From Lentimonas sp. CC4 (GTDB lineage: Bacteria > Verrucomicrobiota > Verrucomicrobiia > Opitutales > Coraliomargaritaceae): a DNA stretch of 64,000 bases. Below, piece by piece: positions 8,785 to 17,447 of the stretch (its first letter is position 1; the number at the start of each line of letters is the position of its first letter). The stretch covers positions 682,001-746,000 of the forward strand of contig NZ_CACVBO010000002.1 in NCBI RefSeq assembly GCF_902728235.1, read 5' to 3'. The notes beneath the pieces are model-generated. The model did not search any database, was not told the origin of the DNA, and saw nothing but the letters and a program-made list of their open reading frames with translations. A program made the translations under genes and the position numbers.

Positions 8785-9798
8785 TCAGTGGAACGTTCGA
8801 GGGTGGTGTAGGGCGTGTGCTTCCAGAATCATTTCGGGGTTTGTTTTTGCGTAGATCTCGGTGGTTTCGACGCTTTCGTGGCCGAGTAGGTCTTGGATGG
8901 CGCGCATGTCTGCGCCGCCTTGCAGCATGTGCGTAGCAAAGGAGTGGCGCAGTGTGTGTGGCGACACCTGTGTGTCCAGTGTGCCGTCTTCTTTATTATA
9001 CGTTAGCACCTTTGCTTGGATCGCAGCCGTCTTAACGAATTTCTGCACATAGCGTGCCGTGATACGTGTTCCAAATTTTGATATAAAGAGGGCGTTTTGA
9101 GTCTTAGGTTTGACGAAAGTAGGGCGTCCCACTGCTAAATAATCTCGAATCGATTTGATCGCGGGGCCACCTAACAATGCCAGTCGCTCTTTGTTGCCCT
9201 TGCCGTGAATCATGCAGCAGCCTTCATCGAGATTGATAGACGTTAGGTCTAAGTTGCAGAGCTCGGACACGCGAATTCCCGAGCTATACAGCACCTCCAG
9301 GATGGCACGATCGCGCAAGCCCGCCGGCGTGCTGACAACGGGCACTTTCAGAAGGGCATCGACTTGTGCGATACTTAGGGCTTTGGGGATCGTCTCATTC
9401 TTCCATGAAATTGATGGTCCAGTCACTAATTCCGCAAAATCGGTCTGTTGTGATTCAACAAAGCGGCGTTGAGAGAACATTCGTATTGCCGCCAGTTTGC
9501 GGCATACGGTTGTCCGCGTGTAGTTCATCTCGTTGGACATGAACTGCAGATACGCGCTTACATCCTCTTTTGTTACAGTCTGCCAGTCTGCATGGCTGGT
9601 CGAATGCTTCAGATAAATGGCGAATTGCGCTAAATCCTGATGATAGGCTTCAACAGATAATTTTGCCGCGCTGCGTTCTAATTCCATCCACGCAATAAAA
9701 GCATCAATCTCATCTCTGAAGGAATCGGGTATCTCTGAAGCAATCGAATGTAGACCAGCCATGAGAGGGAATGTGATCGATTCCCTGTGCTCCGTCAA
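8785..9798 (-). CDS. Xer-type tyrosine recombinase
   Basis: 337 aa. An N-terminal SAM-like core-binding domain (residues ~25-115) is followed by the catalytic domain. All expected residues are visible: R176 (GIRVSEL), K200 (HGKGNKER), H281/R284 (HTLRHSF), H307 (LGHES) and the nucleophile Y316 (TEIYAK). Length and motifs match XerC/XerD rather than phage integrases or IntI; the additional IntI domain before the RHSF box is not seen. A dif-like 28-bp palindrome lies 9 bp upstream of the start. The 3' end abuts a truncated sulfatase pseudogene, suggesting that this segment boundary is a past recombination junction. It could be the chromosomal dimer-resolution enzyme or a mobile-element recombinase; the sequence does not decide. 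Confidence 0.88.
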   Translation of the reverse strand: MTEHRESITFPLMAGLHSIASEIPDSFRDEIDAFIAWMELERSAAKLSVEAYHQDLAQFAIYLKHSTSHADWQTVTKEDVSAYLQFMSNEMNYTRTTVCRKLAAIRMFSQRRFVESQQTDFAELVTGPSISWKNETIPKALSIAQVDALLKVPVVSTPAGLRDRAILEVLYSSGIRVSELCNLDLTSINLDEGCCMIHGKGNKERLALLGGPAIKSIRDYLAVGRPTFVKPKTQNALFISKFGTRITARYVQKFVKTAAIQAKVLTYNKEDGTLDTQVSPHTLRHSFATHMLQGGADMRAIQDLLGHESVETTEIYAKTNPEMILEAHALHHPRTFH

Positions 9799-9806
9799 AA
9801 CTATTT

Positions 9807-9834
9807 TGTTCGCATAACATAGATTGTGCGTAAC
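9807..9834. other. dif-like candidate Xer site
   Basis: Two 11-bp arms, TGTTCGCATAA and TTGTGCGTAAC, flank a 6-bp centre (CATAGA). The inner parts CGCATAA/TTGTGCG are near-perfect inverted repeats, and the left arm matches 9 of 11 bases of the E. coli XerC arm of dif as I recall it. It lies 9 bp upstream of the recombinase start. Alternative: a chance palindrome in the recombinase promoter. Confidence 0.35.
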
Positions 9835-9966
9835 TGGGTAGTTGGTGATATTGTTATGTCGTCCCTAAAATACCACGGTAATTCACGTAAACACATGATA
9901 CCAGAAATACGTATATATGCTATATTCATAAGCAGTTAATCGTGGTAGATTATAACCATACACTTT

Positions 9967-10086
9967 GAGCCAGCAGCGAGGAATCACCTTACTTGTCGTA
10001 TTATAGGGATGCTACAAGCAAGCGAGGGATAGCATTATAGGGATGCCTGATTTCTGATTCTTCCGTCTGCTGGCTCCTGCTTTTTT
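9967..10086 (+). ncRNA. Possible structured small RNA or long terminator-like fold
   Basis: GAGCCAGCAG (9967-9976) and CTGCTGGCTC (10067-10076) form a perfect 10-bp closing stem around ~90 nt, followed by a T6 run at 10081-10086. Inside are two exact copies of ATTATAGGGATGC (10000-10012 and 10034-10046). No known RNA family was recognised. It could be a small RNA gene ending in its own terminator, or a repeat. Confidence 0.3.
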
Positions 10087-10548
10087 AAGGCCCATCGTCG
10101 TTAAGCGGGATAGCTGTTGAGGCGCACAGCACACTGGGGAACCTCTGATTCAAAATTGTGGTGGATTCCAATTTAAGCGTAGTTAAGCAGATCCGCATCG
10201 CGGCTTTTGAGCACCACTTACGGCATTATCCTAGATTCGGCAGTAGGCTTAGGTTCAATTTTATAAACTACGGCAGACCTCCGTCGTAGTTTTAACTCAC
10301 CTTTTTAGGATTATCTCTTTTGAGACAGTTTCCCCGAGCGATCGCTACAGCTCTTCAGAGCTTATAGCATCTCGCTCCCGGTGGTCGCGTCATTTCCTAA
10401 ACTACCAATTCGGCTCAGGAATCGTTGAAATGGCTGAAGTTTTAGATGATCTGCTTAGCCTGTAAACAGACTAAGCAGACACCAAAACTGATTGTAGAAA
10501 CCTAGTTTGGCGGTTTCTAGTAGCGTCTCTGATCTATCAGGCTGCCCT
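10087..10548. other. Non-coding stretch with hairpins and a MITE-like end
   Basis: No gene recognised. Contents: a palindrome around 10268-10290 (CTACGG...CGTAG); a TTGAGACAGTTTCCCC sequence near 10320 resembling one end of the 48548-48735 element; a hairpin CTGCTTAG/CTAAGCAG (10451-10458/10471-10478); and a hairpin TAGAAACC/GGTTTCTA (10495-10502/10512-10519). The last may help terminate the - strand gene that ends at 10549. Confidence 0.4.
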
Positions 10549-11799
10549 CTAAAACGCTGTTTTGATCGTTTCCAGCGGCGCTCCGAGTAAGCGTCTTGCC
10601 AATGGGTTGAGCGCCTCTTCTGATCCTTGGATGTGAAAAGTGCGCTGCACGTGGCGCATGGTTTCGCCTGGCTTTAGAGCGGCTGCGGGCGATGACGTTT
10701 CTAGCTCATAGAATGGTCCGAGTGGATCCACACCTGGCTCGGGAGAACCATCGTTATAGGAGTTGATGACGTCACCAGCATAGGGCTCGTCTTGAAGCTC
10801 CCACATTGAGTTCACATAGCCGTTGGGTGCATCCTGCACATTATAAGTCACAATGTTAAGCACCTGGCCTGCCGCATCGTAACTGCCTGCAATGCCCTTT
10901 GAGCGTTGTGGGCTGATGCCGATCTTGCCACGACGTGTGCCGTCGCCTTTGAAGAAGAGCTTCTGTTTCTCTACACGCAAGTATTCCGCTGGAACTTTGC
11001 CGAAGTAAGTGTCGTTGACTCTCGGGCCGAGCGCTTCGTCGCCACCCTTCTCAAAAGGAATCACGACTGTGGTTTCGGGTGATGGGTTATACATGCCGAG
11101 AATCCAGATTGATGGCAGGCCCGTCTCAGGTTTCCATGCTTTGTCTCCTGTGTTGGTAATGCGGTTGTCTGTCTCATAGCCGACAAGACGCACACCTTCT
11201 GGAAGTTCGACTCCGAGGAGTTCTGCGGTTGCTTTTGCATCGAGCAAGCTGACGGTTCGTTCGATCTCCATGTTAAAGACCGTGCCACTGAAATTCATGA
11301 GTTCAGTCTCCTTACGGAAGCTGGCGCTCGTGTTTGTCTGCTTTACCAATTCAAATGGTTCGGTGTCGATGACTGCGGGCGTCTTCCAGTCTGAAAATTC
11401 GAATTTGTCGCCTGGCTTAAAATACAGAGCATACTGCCCTCCTTCAGGTCCTAGCCAGAAACGTTCTTCGCCACCAAAGATATAGATATGTTCCTCCAGC
11501 TTGCCAGCTGCGTCCTCTTCAGACATCAGTCCTGTCTCAATTACAGGACGGTTGATCCAACCAAAGCTGGGGCCTGATTGCTGGTCGTAGGTGCTCGTCA
11601 TCACGCGGCCTTGGTAGTCTGGTGCCACCGCAACGCTCGCATCACCCTGCGTCAAAAGCACGATTGGGGTATGCTGCTTCATGAAAGCGACATCATTGGA
11701 ATAGTCGCCAGCATCCGTCATTGAGGTGCTGTTACAGCCAACTGTTAGAAGCGAAGCCGCTCCAAGCGCTCCGGTAAGTAGTTTTTGCAGGGTTGTCAT
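10549..11799 (-). CDS. DUF6786-like lipoprotein with mutarotase-like fold
   Basis: 416 aa. The N-terminus is a probable lipoprotein signal with Cys22 in TVGC. The body contains DYQGRVMTS, FGWINRP, GGEERFWLGPEGGQ and MWELQDEPYAGDVINSYNDG, which I associate with the DUF6786 family of exported proteins from Bacteroidota and Verrucomicrobiota. The fold is probably the galactose-mutarotase-like beta-sandwich used for carbohydrate binding or lyase chemistry. The gene stands alone on the - strand, divergent from the two-component pair at 12057. The function is unknown; binding or processing of a sugar at the outer membrane is an inference. Family naming is from memory of motifs. Confidence 0.65.
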   Translation of the reverse strand: MTTLQKLLTGALGAASLLTVGCNSTSMTDAGDYSNDVAFMKQHTPIVLLTQGDASVAVAPDYQGRVMTSTYDQQSGPSFGWINRPVIETGLMSEEDAAGKLEEHIYIFGGEERFWLGPEGGQYALYFKPGDKFEFSDWKTPAVIDTEPFELVKQTNTSASFRKETELMNFSGTVFNMEIERTVSLLDAKATAELLGVELPEGVRLVGYETDNRITNTGDKAWKPETGLPSIWILGMYNPSPETTVVIPFEKGGDEALGPRVNDTYFGKVPAEYLRVEKQKLFFKGDGTRRGKIGISPQRSKGIAGSYDAAGQVLNIVTYNVQDAPNGYVNSMWELQDEPYAGDVINSYNDGSPEPGVDPLGPFYELETSSPAAALKPGETMRHVQRTFHIQGSEEALNPLARRLLGAPLETIKTAF

Positions 11800-11997
11800 A
11801 ATCGTCTGATTGATACGTTTGAGGTAAAAAGTGACAGGGGTATATGTCGATATGAAGCAGCATTAGTGCGACAGCATGCAAGACATAAAAGTTGATGTTA
11901 TCAAAAACCGTTCGAGCGGTCTATCACTGGTATTAGGTAGAGATGTATCAGCTTCCCTTAGGTAATGCCACTCTAGAAGCGATCGAGAGTATATGCC

Positions 11998-12012
11998 GCG
12001 GGTTTAACCCGC
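11998..12012. promoter_or_regulatory. 15-bp palindrome in the response-regulator leader
   Basis: GCGGGTTTAACCCGC is symmetric except for the central base and lies 44 bp upstream of the response-regulator start. It could be an operator (autoregulation) or a short RNA hairpin. Confidence 0.3.
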
Positions 12013-12056
12013 GCAATTTACTTGTCCCCCTCTCCTCTGCTGACAAGGTGAACGCC

Positions 12057-12722
12057 ATGAATTCCGCTTCAGACCCGTCCCCCTCACGTATTAGTGTTTG
12101 TATCATCGAAGATCATTCGGATTACCGTAGAACACTGCTCAAAGCGATTAACTCGACAGCCAAGCTGACTTGTGACGAATCGTTCTCGAACGCGGAAGAT
12201 GCCCTGCTCCATTTCGAGGGCAACAGTAAGCCAGACGTGTTGGTGCTCGACCTAGGGCTCCCAGGCATTGATGGGATCGACGCGATTCCGAAGTTCTGCG
12301 AACTATGCCCAGACACCAAAATTCTAGTGCTCACTGTATTTGAGAATAAAACCCGAGTTTTCCAGGCCTTAGGTGCCGGCGCCACAGGTTATTTGATCAA
12401 GTCCGGCGGCTTGAAGTCGATCACTCAGGGAATTGAGGATGCCTATAATGGAATCGCGCCCTTGAGCTCTGAAATCGCGCACATGGTATTTGCCACTTTC
12501 AAAGCATTTAAGCCAACCAACCCAGACACTGAAATCACTGAGCGCGAAGCTGAAGTGCTGCAAAAACTGTCTGATGGAGGGACTCGGATCATGATCGCCG
12601 ACGAGTTGAATGTGAGTCGGCACACTGTGGATAGTCACATACGTAATATCTACCGTAAGCTTCAAGTGCACAATGTCTCAGGTGCGATCAAGAAGGCCGC
12701 AGAGCTCGGCATCTTCAACTAA
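12057..12722 (+). CDS. NarL/FixJ-type response regulator
   Basis: 221 aa from ATG 12057, chosen because AAGGTG at 12045-12050 is a good ribosome-binding site at 6-nt spacing; the upstream in-frame extension has no coding character. Receiver domain at residues ~10-125: acidic pair in CIIEDH, phospho-acceptor Asp in VLVLDLGLPG, Thr in VLTVF, Lys in YLIKSG. C-terminal LuxR-type HTH: EITEREAEVLQKLSDG and MIADELNVSRHTVDSHIRNIYRKL. The sensor kinase follows after 16 bp, so the two form one operon and a cognate pair. Target genes are not evident, though the sugar-catabolic surroundings suggest a role there. Confidence 0.92.
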   Translation: MNSASDPSPSRISVCIIEDHSDYRRTLLKAINSTAKLTCDESFSNAEDALLHFEGNSKPDVLVLDLGLPGIDGIDAIPKFCELCPDTKILVLTVFENKTRVFQALGAGATGYLIKSGGLKSITQGIEDAYNGIAPLSSEIAHMVFATFKAFKPTNPDTEITEREAEVLQKLSDGGTRIMIADELNVSRHTVDSHIRNIYRKLQVHNVSGAIKKAAELGIFN

Positions 12723-12738
12723 GGCAAGTCAGAGCACC

Positions 12739-15519
12739 ATGCACATGGTTCTTCTCAACCGCTTTCGAATGATCCGCTCCATTGCTTGCGGCCTGCTCTT
12801 CTGCATGCTGACGCTAAACTTGTCAGCAATCGAGGGCATCGACTATCGGACGGAGGGCGACTGGAATACACCCACCACGCTAAAGCCTTGGTCCTATGAT
12901 GGGCAAAACCGCTACGGCACCGCAGGGTATCATTTCTATAATGTCACTCCACTTGGCGGAAAAAAGCAGGCCAACCGACCTGTTGATGAGAATCTAAAAT
13001 CCGCTCTACCCTCCTACATCAAATCGATCACGGCAGCCGAAAAAACTTATACCACAAATTCCTTTGGCTATCTGAAAATCGATGCCCCCGGTGGGTCCAA
13101 AGGCGATAAAGCGGAATCGGGCCTGCTCGCCAAAATGCCGCATGAGCCCGGTGCTCACGTCGAATTGCTGACGATTCAACTGGGGAAAATCGAGAACATC
13201 TACGGCTTTCGGGTCGGCATACTCTTGGCGAACGCGGATCGTAAGGAGATCTCCCCTGCGGAGATCGTTCTCAGCAGCGAGAGAGATACGAATTGGAGCC
13301 GAAGCATCATCAACTTGCCTAAGATTAAGGACGGCATGTGGGTGTTTTTCAATGTATCGGCAAAGCACTCCAATGATACTTTGACCTTATCCGTCAAATG
13401 CCGCGACAAACACCCTGCCGCCATTGGTGGCCTAGTGTTCGACGACCTGATCGTGGAGCCGCCTGAGCACCCCTTGAATGTGATCTCGGACAAAGCGGTT
13501 TCACACGATGGAAGCGCCATTTGGAATGCCATATTGGGAGCGCCAGTGGAAGCAACGATCGATGACACTTGGGAACACTATTTAGCGATGAAGCTGTCTG
13601 GTGATTACCGAAAAAATGAGGCGCGCATCCAGGCCATTAACGATGAACTAGGTAAATTGCCGACCCCCTACACTGGCGAGCCGACAGGAACTGGAGGCTA
13701 CCTATGCCATTGGACTGGCTCCAATAGAAACAGAGTCGAAATTAACTTCCGTTGGAGTGAGCCTGTCTCCATCGATGCCATAGCCCTTCTGCCACTTCGG
13801 CTCTTTCTCGCAGATGAAAATGGCTTAACCGATAATGCCTACTGGCCAGGCGAGATCCAGATTCACGCGATCAACGGAGAGCAGAGCACCCGATTAACAA
13901 CCATCCTTGAGAAAAATCAAAGAATACGAGAGTCACTGCCCGAGCTCGTCACCTTCCAACCCCACACCACACAGCACTTAAGGATTACACTCAGCGACCT
14001 TGCCAAAAAAATAGGCGGTTACCAATTTGCAGGCGGGTTTTCCGAAATTTACATTTTCTCTCAAGAAGACAATGTCGCACCTCTAGCAAAAATTGCGGCA
14101 AGCAACAGTCGCGAGGGTTTCCGAGTCTTTTCGAAAGGATACCTCACTGATGAACAAACCCCGCTCGGCTTGCCTGAAATCGGGCCGAGAATCTCAGGTA
14201 GTCTAGGCCTATCCGTCCGCCCCGACAATCGACATCCCAAGAAACCAGTCGATATCGTCCTGAATTTTAAGGAACCAGTTACTATTGATGCGGTTCGACT
14301 CGATCCAGCCGTCATCTATAGGCCCGGGCAAGCGTTTCCGATCCGTTTCAGTGTCGATTTACTCAATGCTAGCGGCGAGGTGCTGCAGAGTGATCGAAGC
14401 TATCGGAATACACCGCTGAGGAATCAAGGCCTCAACCCCTACATCTCTCATTTTCCGGACACTACGGCTAAGTCGATTCGCGTTCGAATCTTCGAAATAT
14501 CGAAGCCGACTGACAAATCGCGTCCATGGGTGCAGATCAGTGAAATCACACCCATGCTGAAAGGAGCGCACATTGATCAGCTTGCGACAGTCAGCGTCTT
14601 GGGCATGAGTCAGCGGTCAAAAAGCACAGGTAACCTCTTTGGTCCCACCGGAAGGCGCCTCTACTGGCAGGATGCATTCGTATATGATGGACAAACTCAA
14701 GCAGGACGTGCGTTGCCGCTGCGTGAATGGGTGCAAGGGCTATATGATCGGAAACAGCTGCTAGAAGAGAAACTCGACTTAGCTGGAATCCAACAAGACA
14801 CCACCCATAGCATTCGCACGAAAACCTTGTGGTCAGTCTGTCTGCTGAGTGCATTCGTGGTGCTTACATCGCTATACCAGATTATTCAATCCAAAGTAAA
14901 AAACCGTCGTGACTTGCGTATGGCCAGAGAGCGAATTGCAAGCGATTTGCACGACGACGTGGGCAGTAATTTGGGTTCGATTACGCTACACACCGAGATG
15001 CTAATGGATCAAGTCGAAGCGCCTTCCCTCGTTGAGCATTTACAAGCAATTGCTCAACTCTCTCATGAGAGTGTTTACGGGCTTCGTGAAGTGCTGCACA
15101 CCTCCGCTCCGCGTATTGGTCGAGCGCAGGACATCCTAAAATATATGGAAGAGTTAAGTCGGTTGGTATTCCCTGACATGCACGTGGCGCTCGACTTGGA
15201 CCCTGCAGTCAATAAAACCCTCAAAACCCCCGAGCGAAGAAAGGGACTTCTACTCTACTACAAGGAAGCGATCACCAACATTCGCTCACACGCTCAGTGC
15301 AATCGTGTTTCCGTGTCGCTGCATAGAGTCAAAAATCACCTCGAATTGATCATTGAGGATGACGGCGTCGGCATGACTGCTCAGAAGCTGTCGCAGCAAA
15401 GCACGTTGCGCACTTTAAAGCTAAGAGCGAAAGAGATGAATGCCGCCTTGAAGATCAAATCCAAAGTGGATCAAGGCACGCGATTGGAGCTACATATCCC
15501 GCTGATAAACATCAACTGA
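12739..15519 (+). CDS. Sensor histidine kinase (HisKA_3/NarX type) with large exported sensor region
   Basis: 926 aa from ATG 12739. A signal peptide or first membrane segment (residues ~10-30) precedes about 660 periplasmic residues. These contain stretches resembling galactose-binding/discoidin-type beta-sandwiches (for example GGYLCHWTGSNRNRVEINF and VDIVLNFKEPVTIDAVRL). One transmembrane helix lies at residues ~695-715. The kinase core follows: dimerisation/phosphoacceptor motif ASDLHDDVGSNLG with His738, N-box EAITNIRSHA, and EDDGVGM G1 box. The kinase type matches its NarL-type partner upstream. A large carbohydrate-binding-like sensor suggests direct detection of a glycan or oligosaccharide outside the cytoplasm, which is an inference. 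It converges on the - strand epimerase gene with 12 bp between the stops. Confidence 0.88.
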   Translation: MHMVLLNRFRMIRSIACGLLFCMLTLNLSAIEGIDYRTEGDWNTPTTLKPWSYDGQNRYGTAGYHFYNVTPLGGKKQANRPVDENLKSALPSYIKSITAAEKTYTTNSFGYLKIDAPGGSKGDKAESGLLAKMPHEPGAHVELLTIQLGKIENIYGFRVGILLANADRKEISPAEIVLSSERDTNWSRSIINLPKIKDGMWVFFNVSAKHSNDTLTLSVKCRDKHPAAIGGLVFDDLIVEPPEHPLNVISDKAVSHDGSAIWNAILGAPVEATIDDTWEHYLAMKLSGDYRKNEARIQAINDELGKLPTPYTGEPTGTGGYLCHWTGSNRNRVEINFRWSEPVSIDAIALLPLRLFLADENGLTDNAYWPGEIQIHAINGEQSTRLTTILEKNQRIRESLPELVTFQPHTTQHLRITLSDLAKKIGGYQFAGGFSEIYIFSQEDNVAPLAKIAASNSREGFRVFSKGYLTDEQTPLGLPEIGPRISGSLGLSVRPDNRHPKKPVDIVLNFKEPVTIDAVRLDPAVIYRPGQAFPIRFSVDLLNASGEVLQSDRSYRNTPLRNQGLNPYISHFPDTTAKSIRVRIFEISKPTDKSRPWVQISEITPMLKGAHIDQLATVSVLGMSQRSKSTGNLFGPTGRRLYWQDAFVYDGQTQAGRALPLREWVQGLYDRKQLLEEKLDLAGIQQDTTHSIRTKTLWSVCLLSAFVVLTSLYQIIQSKVKNRRDLRMARERIASDLHDDVGSNLGSITLHTEMLMDQVEAPSLVEHLQAIAQLSHESVYGLREVLHTSAPRIGRAQDILKYMEELSRLVFPDMHVALDLDPAVNKTLKTPERRKGLLLYYKEAITNIRSHAQCNRVSVSLHRVKNHLELIIEDDGVGMTAQKLSQQSTLRTLKLRAKEMNAALKIKSKVDQGTRLELHIPLININ

Positions 15520-15531
15520 GGATGTCTTAGC

Positions 15532-16662
15532 CTATCGAACCGAGAAGCGATACACCGTCGTCTTTTCATACACTTCGCCCGGCCTTAAAATTGGCGATGT
15601 GAAGTTCGGCTGATTGATCGCGTCAGGGAAGTGCTGACACTCGAAACAGATCGCGATGCGATGCGTGTAAGGAATATCACCTCGGCCGACCACAGATCCG
15701 TCGAACCAATTGCCGGAATAGACTTGGACACCGTGATCGGTGGAGAGCATTTCCATGACCCGACCGCTCTCGGGGTCATGCAAGCGTGCGACGGGCCGTA
15801 GTGTGCCTGGCTCGCCGTTGATCACGAAATTATGGTCATACCCCTTCCCTATTTTTAATTGCGGATCCTCCGCATCGATATCGCGGCCAATTGGCTTTGG
15901 CTGGCTGAAGTCAAAAGGTGTGCCAGCAACCGAGCGAATCTCACCGGTCGGGATGTAGTTCTCGTCGGTCGGATTATAGGCATCAGCAAACATCTGCAGC
16001 TCTTGCTCCAGAATACTATCCCGACTCGGGCCTCCGATGTTCCAGTAGCTGTGATGTGTGATATTGCAGATCGTGGGCTTGTCCGTTGTTGCGTGATATT
16101 CGATCTTGAGACCGTTGTCTGCCGTGAGTGTGTAAGTCGTCGATATGCTCAACTGACCAGGGAATCCTTCTTCACCATCGGGAGAGACATATTCCAGCTT
16201 TAGTTGCGGCTCGCCGTTGGTTACCGAAGCGATCCCTTTCCAGAGTTTTTTGTTAAAGCCCTTTACCCCACCGTGCATATGATTGGGGCCGTTGTTGGTG
16301 GCGAGCTGGTAGTCGTTATCATCAATGGTAAACTTGCCATGTTTAATACGATTCGCGGTGCGTCCGGTGATGGCACCATACCATCCTCCGTCTGCCTCAT
16401 ATGCGGAGAAGTCCTCAAAGCCGAGCACGACATCTTCAAGTTTTCCATCGCGGTCTGGCACGAGTAGGCTGACGACGACTCCACCATAGTCAGTGATTTT
16501 AGCCACCATGCCTTGTTCATTCGTGAGCGTATAGAGTGTCACCGCTTGCTCCTCAAATTCGCCGAATTCATTGAGCGTGATGGAGGCTCGGTCAGCCAAC
16601 AGATTGGAAGTTAGAATTGAGCACATAGCGAGCAGGCATGGGGTAATGGTTTTCATGGTCAT
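15532..16662 (-). CDS. galM: Exported aldose 1-epimerase (mutarotase)
   Basis: 376 aa with an N-terminal signal peptide (MKTITPCLLAMCSILTSNLLA), so it probably acts in the periplasm, interconverting alpha and beta anomers of aldoses. Family motifs: GGVVVSL, GRTANRI, NHMHGG (His128/His130), ITHHSYWNIGG with the catalytic His, and FECQHFPDAIN with the catalytic Glu near the C-terminus. Length fits the family. It is the last gene of a six-gene - strand operon, 6 bp after the SDR stop. An exported mutarotase next to a dehydrogenase and cytochrome proteins points to periplasmic sugar handling. Confidence 0.93.
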   Translation of the reverse strand: MTMKTITPCLLAMCSILTSNLLADRASITLNEFGEFEEQAVTLYTLTNEQGMVAKITDYGGVVVSLLVPDRDGKLEDVVLGFEDFSAYEADGGWYGAITGRTANRIKHGKFTIDDNDYQLATNNGPNHMHGGVKGFNKKLWKGIASVTNGEPQLKLEYVSPDGEEGFPGQLSISTTYTLTADNGLKIEYHATTDKPTICNITHHSYWNIGGPSRDSILEQELQMFADAYNPTDENYIPTGEIRSVAGTPFDFSQPKPIGRDIDAEDPQLKIGKGYDHNFVINGEPGTLRPVARLHDPESGRVMEMLSTDHGVQVYSGNWFDGSVVGRGDIPYTHRIAICFECQHFPDAINQPNFTSPILRPGEVYEKTTVYRFSVR

Positions 16663-16668
16663 TGAGAG

Positions 16669-17442
16669 TTAAGATACGCTGCGTCCGCCATTCACGCAGA
16701 GTGTTTGCCCAGTAACAAAGGATGCCGCAGGCGAACAGAAATTGGCGACCGCCACGGCGATGTCTTCTGGGGTGCCCCAACGGCCGGCTGGAATGGCTTC
16801 TAGATAAGCATCCAATTCCGATTCGCAGGCGTCGGCGTGTCGCTCCGTTGGAATCCAACCAGGAGAGACGGAATTCACAGTAATCCCAAACGGAGCGAGC
16901 TCGTTGGACATACTATGCGTCCATGCTTTCTGCCCACCTTTAGCGGCGACATAAGCGCTGAAGTTCGGCACGCCGAGTTCGACGACTTCACTCGATAAAT
17001 TCACGATGCGGCCCCACTGATTCGCCTTCATTTCACGAATCACCGCCTGCGTGAGTAGGAACGGACTCTTGATAAAGAAGCGCACCATTGTTTCGTAGTC
17101 TTCCCACCGGTAGTCCTCGATCGGCTTGATGGGTTGATCGAGCGTCGCATTGGGGACAAGTATATCGACCGCGCCGAGTTCGGCTTTAATCTCTGCTACC
17201 AGTCGCTGAATCGATGCCTGCTCAGTCACGTCGGCCTTAAACAGTGCCCCCACTCCACCCTCTTTTGCAAAGGACTCAAATGCGGCTTCCGCACGTGCTT
17301 GATTGTGCGCATAATTCAAGGCGACTTTCGCGCCTCGATTGCTGAGCTCTTTGGCAATCGCGAGACCGAGCCCAGTTGAACTGCCAGTGACTAAAGCAAC
17401 TTTGCCGACTAAGTCCTTAGGTGTTGTATCCAAATTGTTCAT
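16669..17442 (-). CDS. Short-chain dehydrogenase/reductase (SDR)
   Basis: 257 aa, classical SDR. The nucleotide-binding motif TGSSTGLG is at residues 19-26. The catalytic triad is Ser150/151 (NLSSE), Tyr164 and Lys168 (YVAAK). The usual NNAG motif is altered to PNAT (97-100). There is no signal peptide, so it is cytoplasmic. By family it oxidises a sugar or alcohol or reduces a keto group with NAD(P). L-fucose dehydrogenases are SDRs, which would fit the GH29/GH141 setting, but this sequence alone does not prove it. It is 5 bp downstream of the beta-propeller gene and 6 bp upstream of galM. Confidence 0.88.
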   Translation of the reverse strand: MNNLDTTPKDLVGKVALVTGSSTGLGLAIAKELSNRGAKVALNYAHNQARAEAAFESFAKEGGVGALFKADVTEQASIQRLVAEIKAELGAVDILVPNATLDQPIKPIEDYRWEDYETMVRFFIKSPFLLTQAVIREMKANQWGRIVNLSSEVVELGVPNFSAYVAAKGGQKAWTHSMSNELAPFGITVNSVSPGWIPTERHADACESELDAYLEAIPAGRWGTPEDIAVAVANFCSPAASFVTGQTLCVNGGRSVS

Positions 17443-17447
17443 ACTAA

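Noticed and set aside
8785-9798. Integron integrase IntI serving the cassette-like cluster
   Set aside because: The protein matches XerC/XerD throughout and lacks the extra IntI-specific domain before the RHSF box; it lies 19 kb away.
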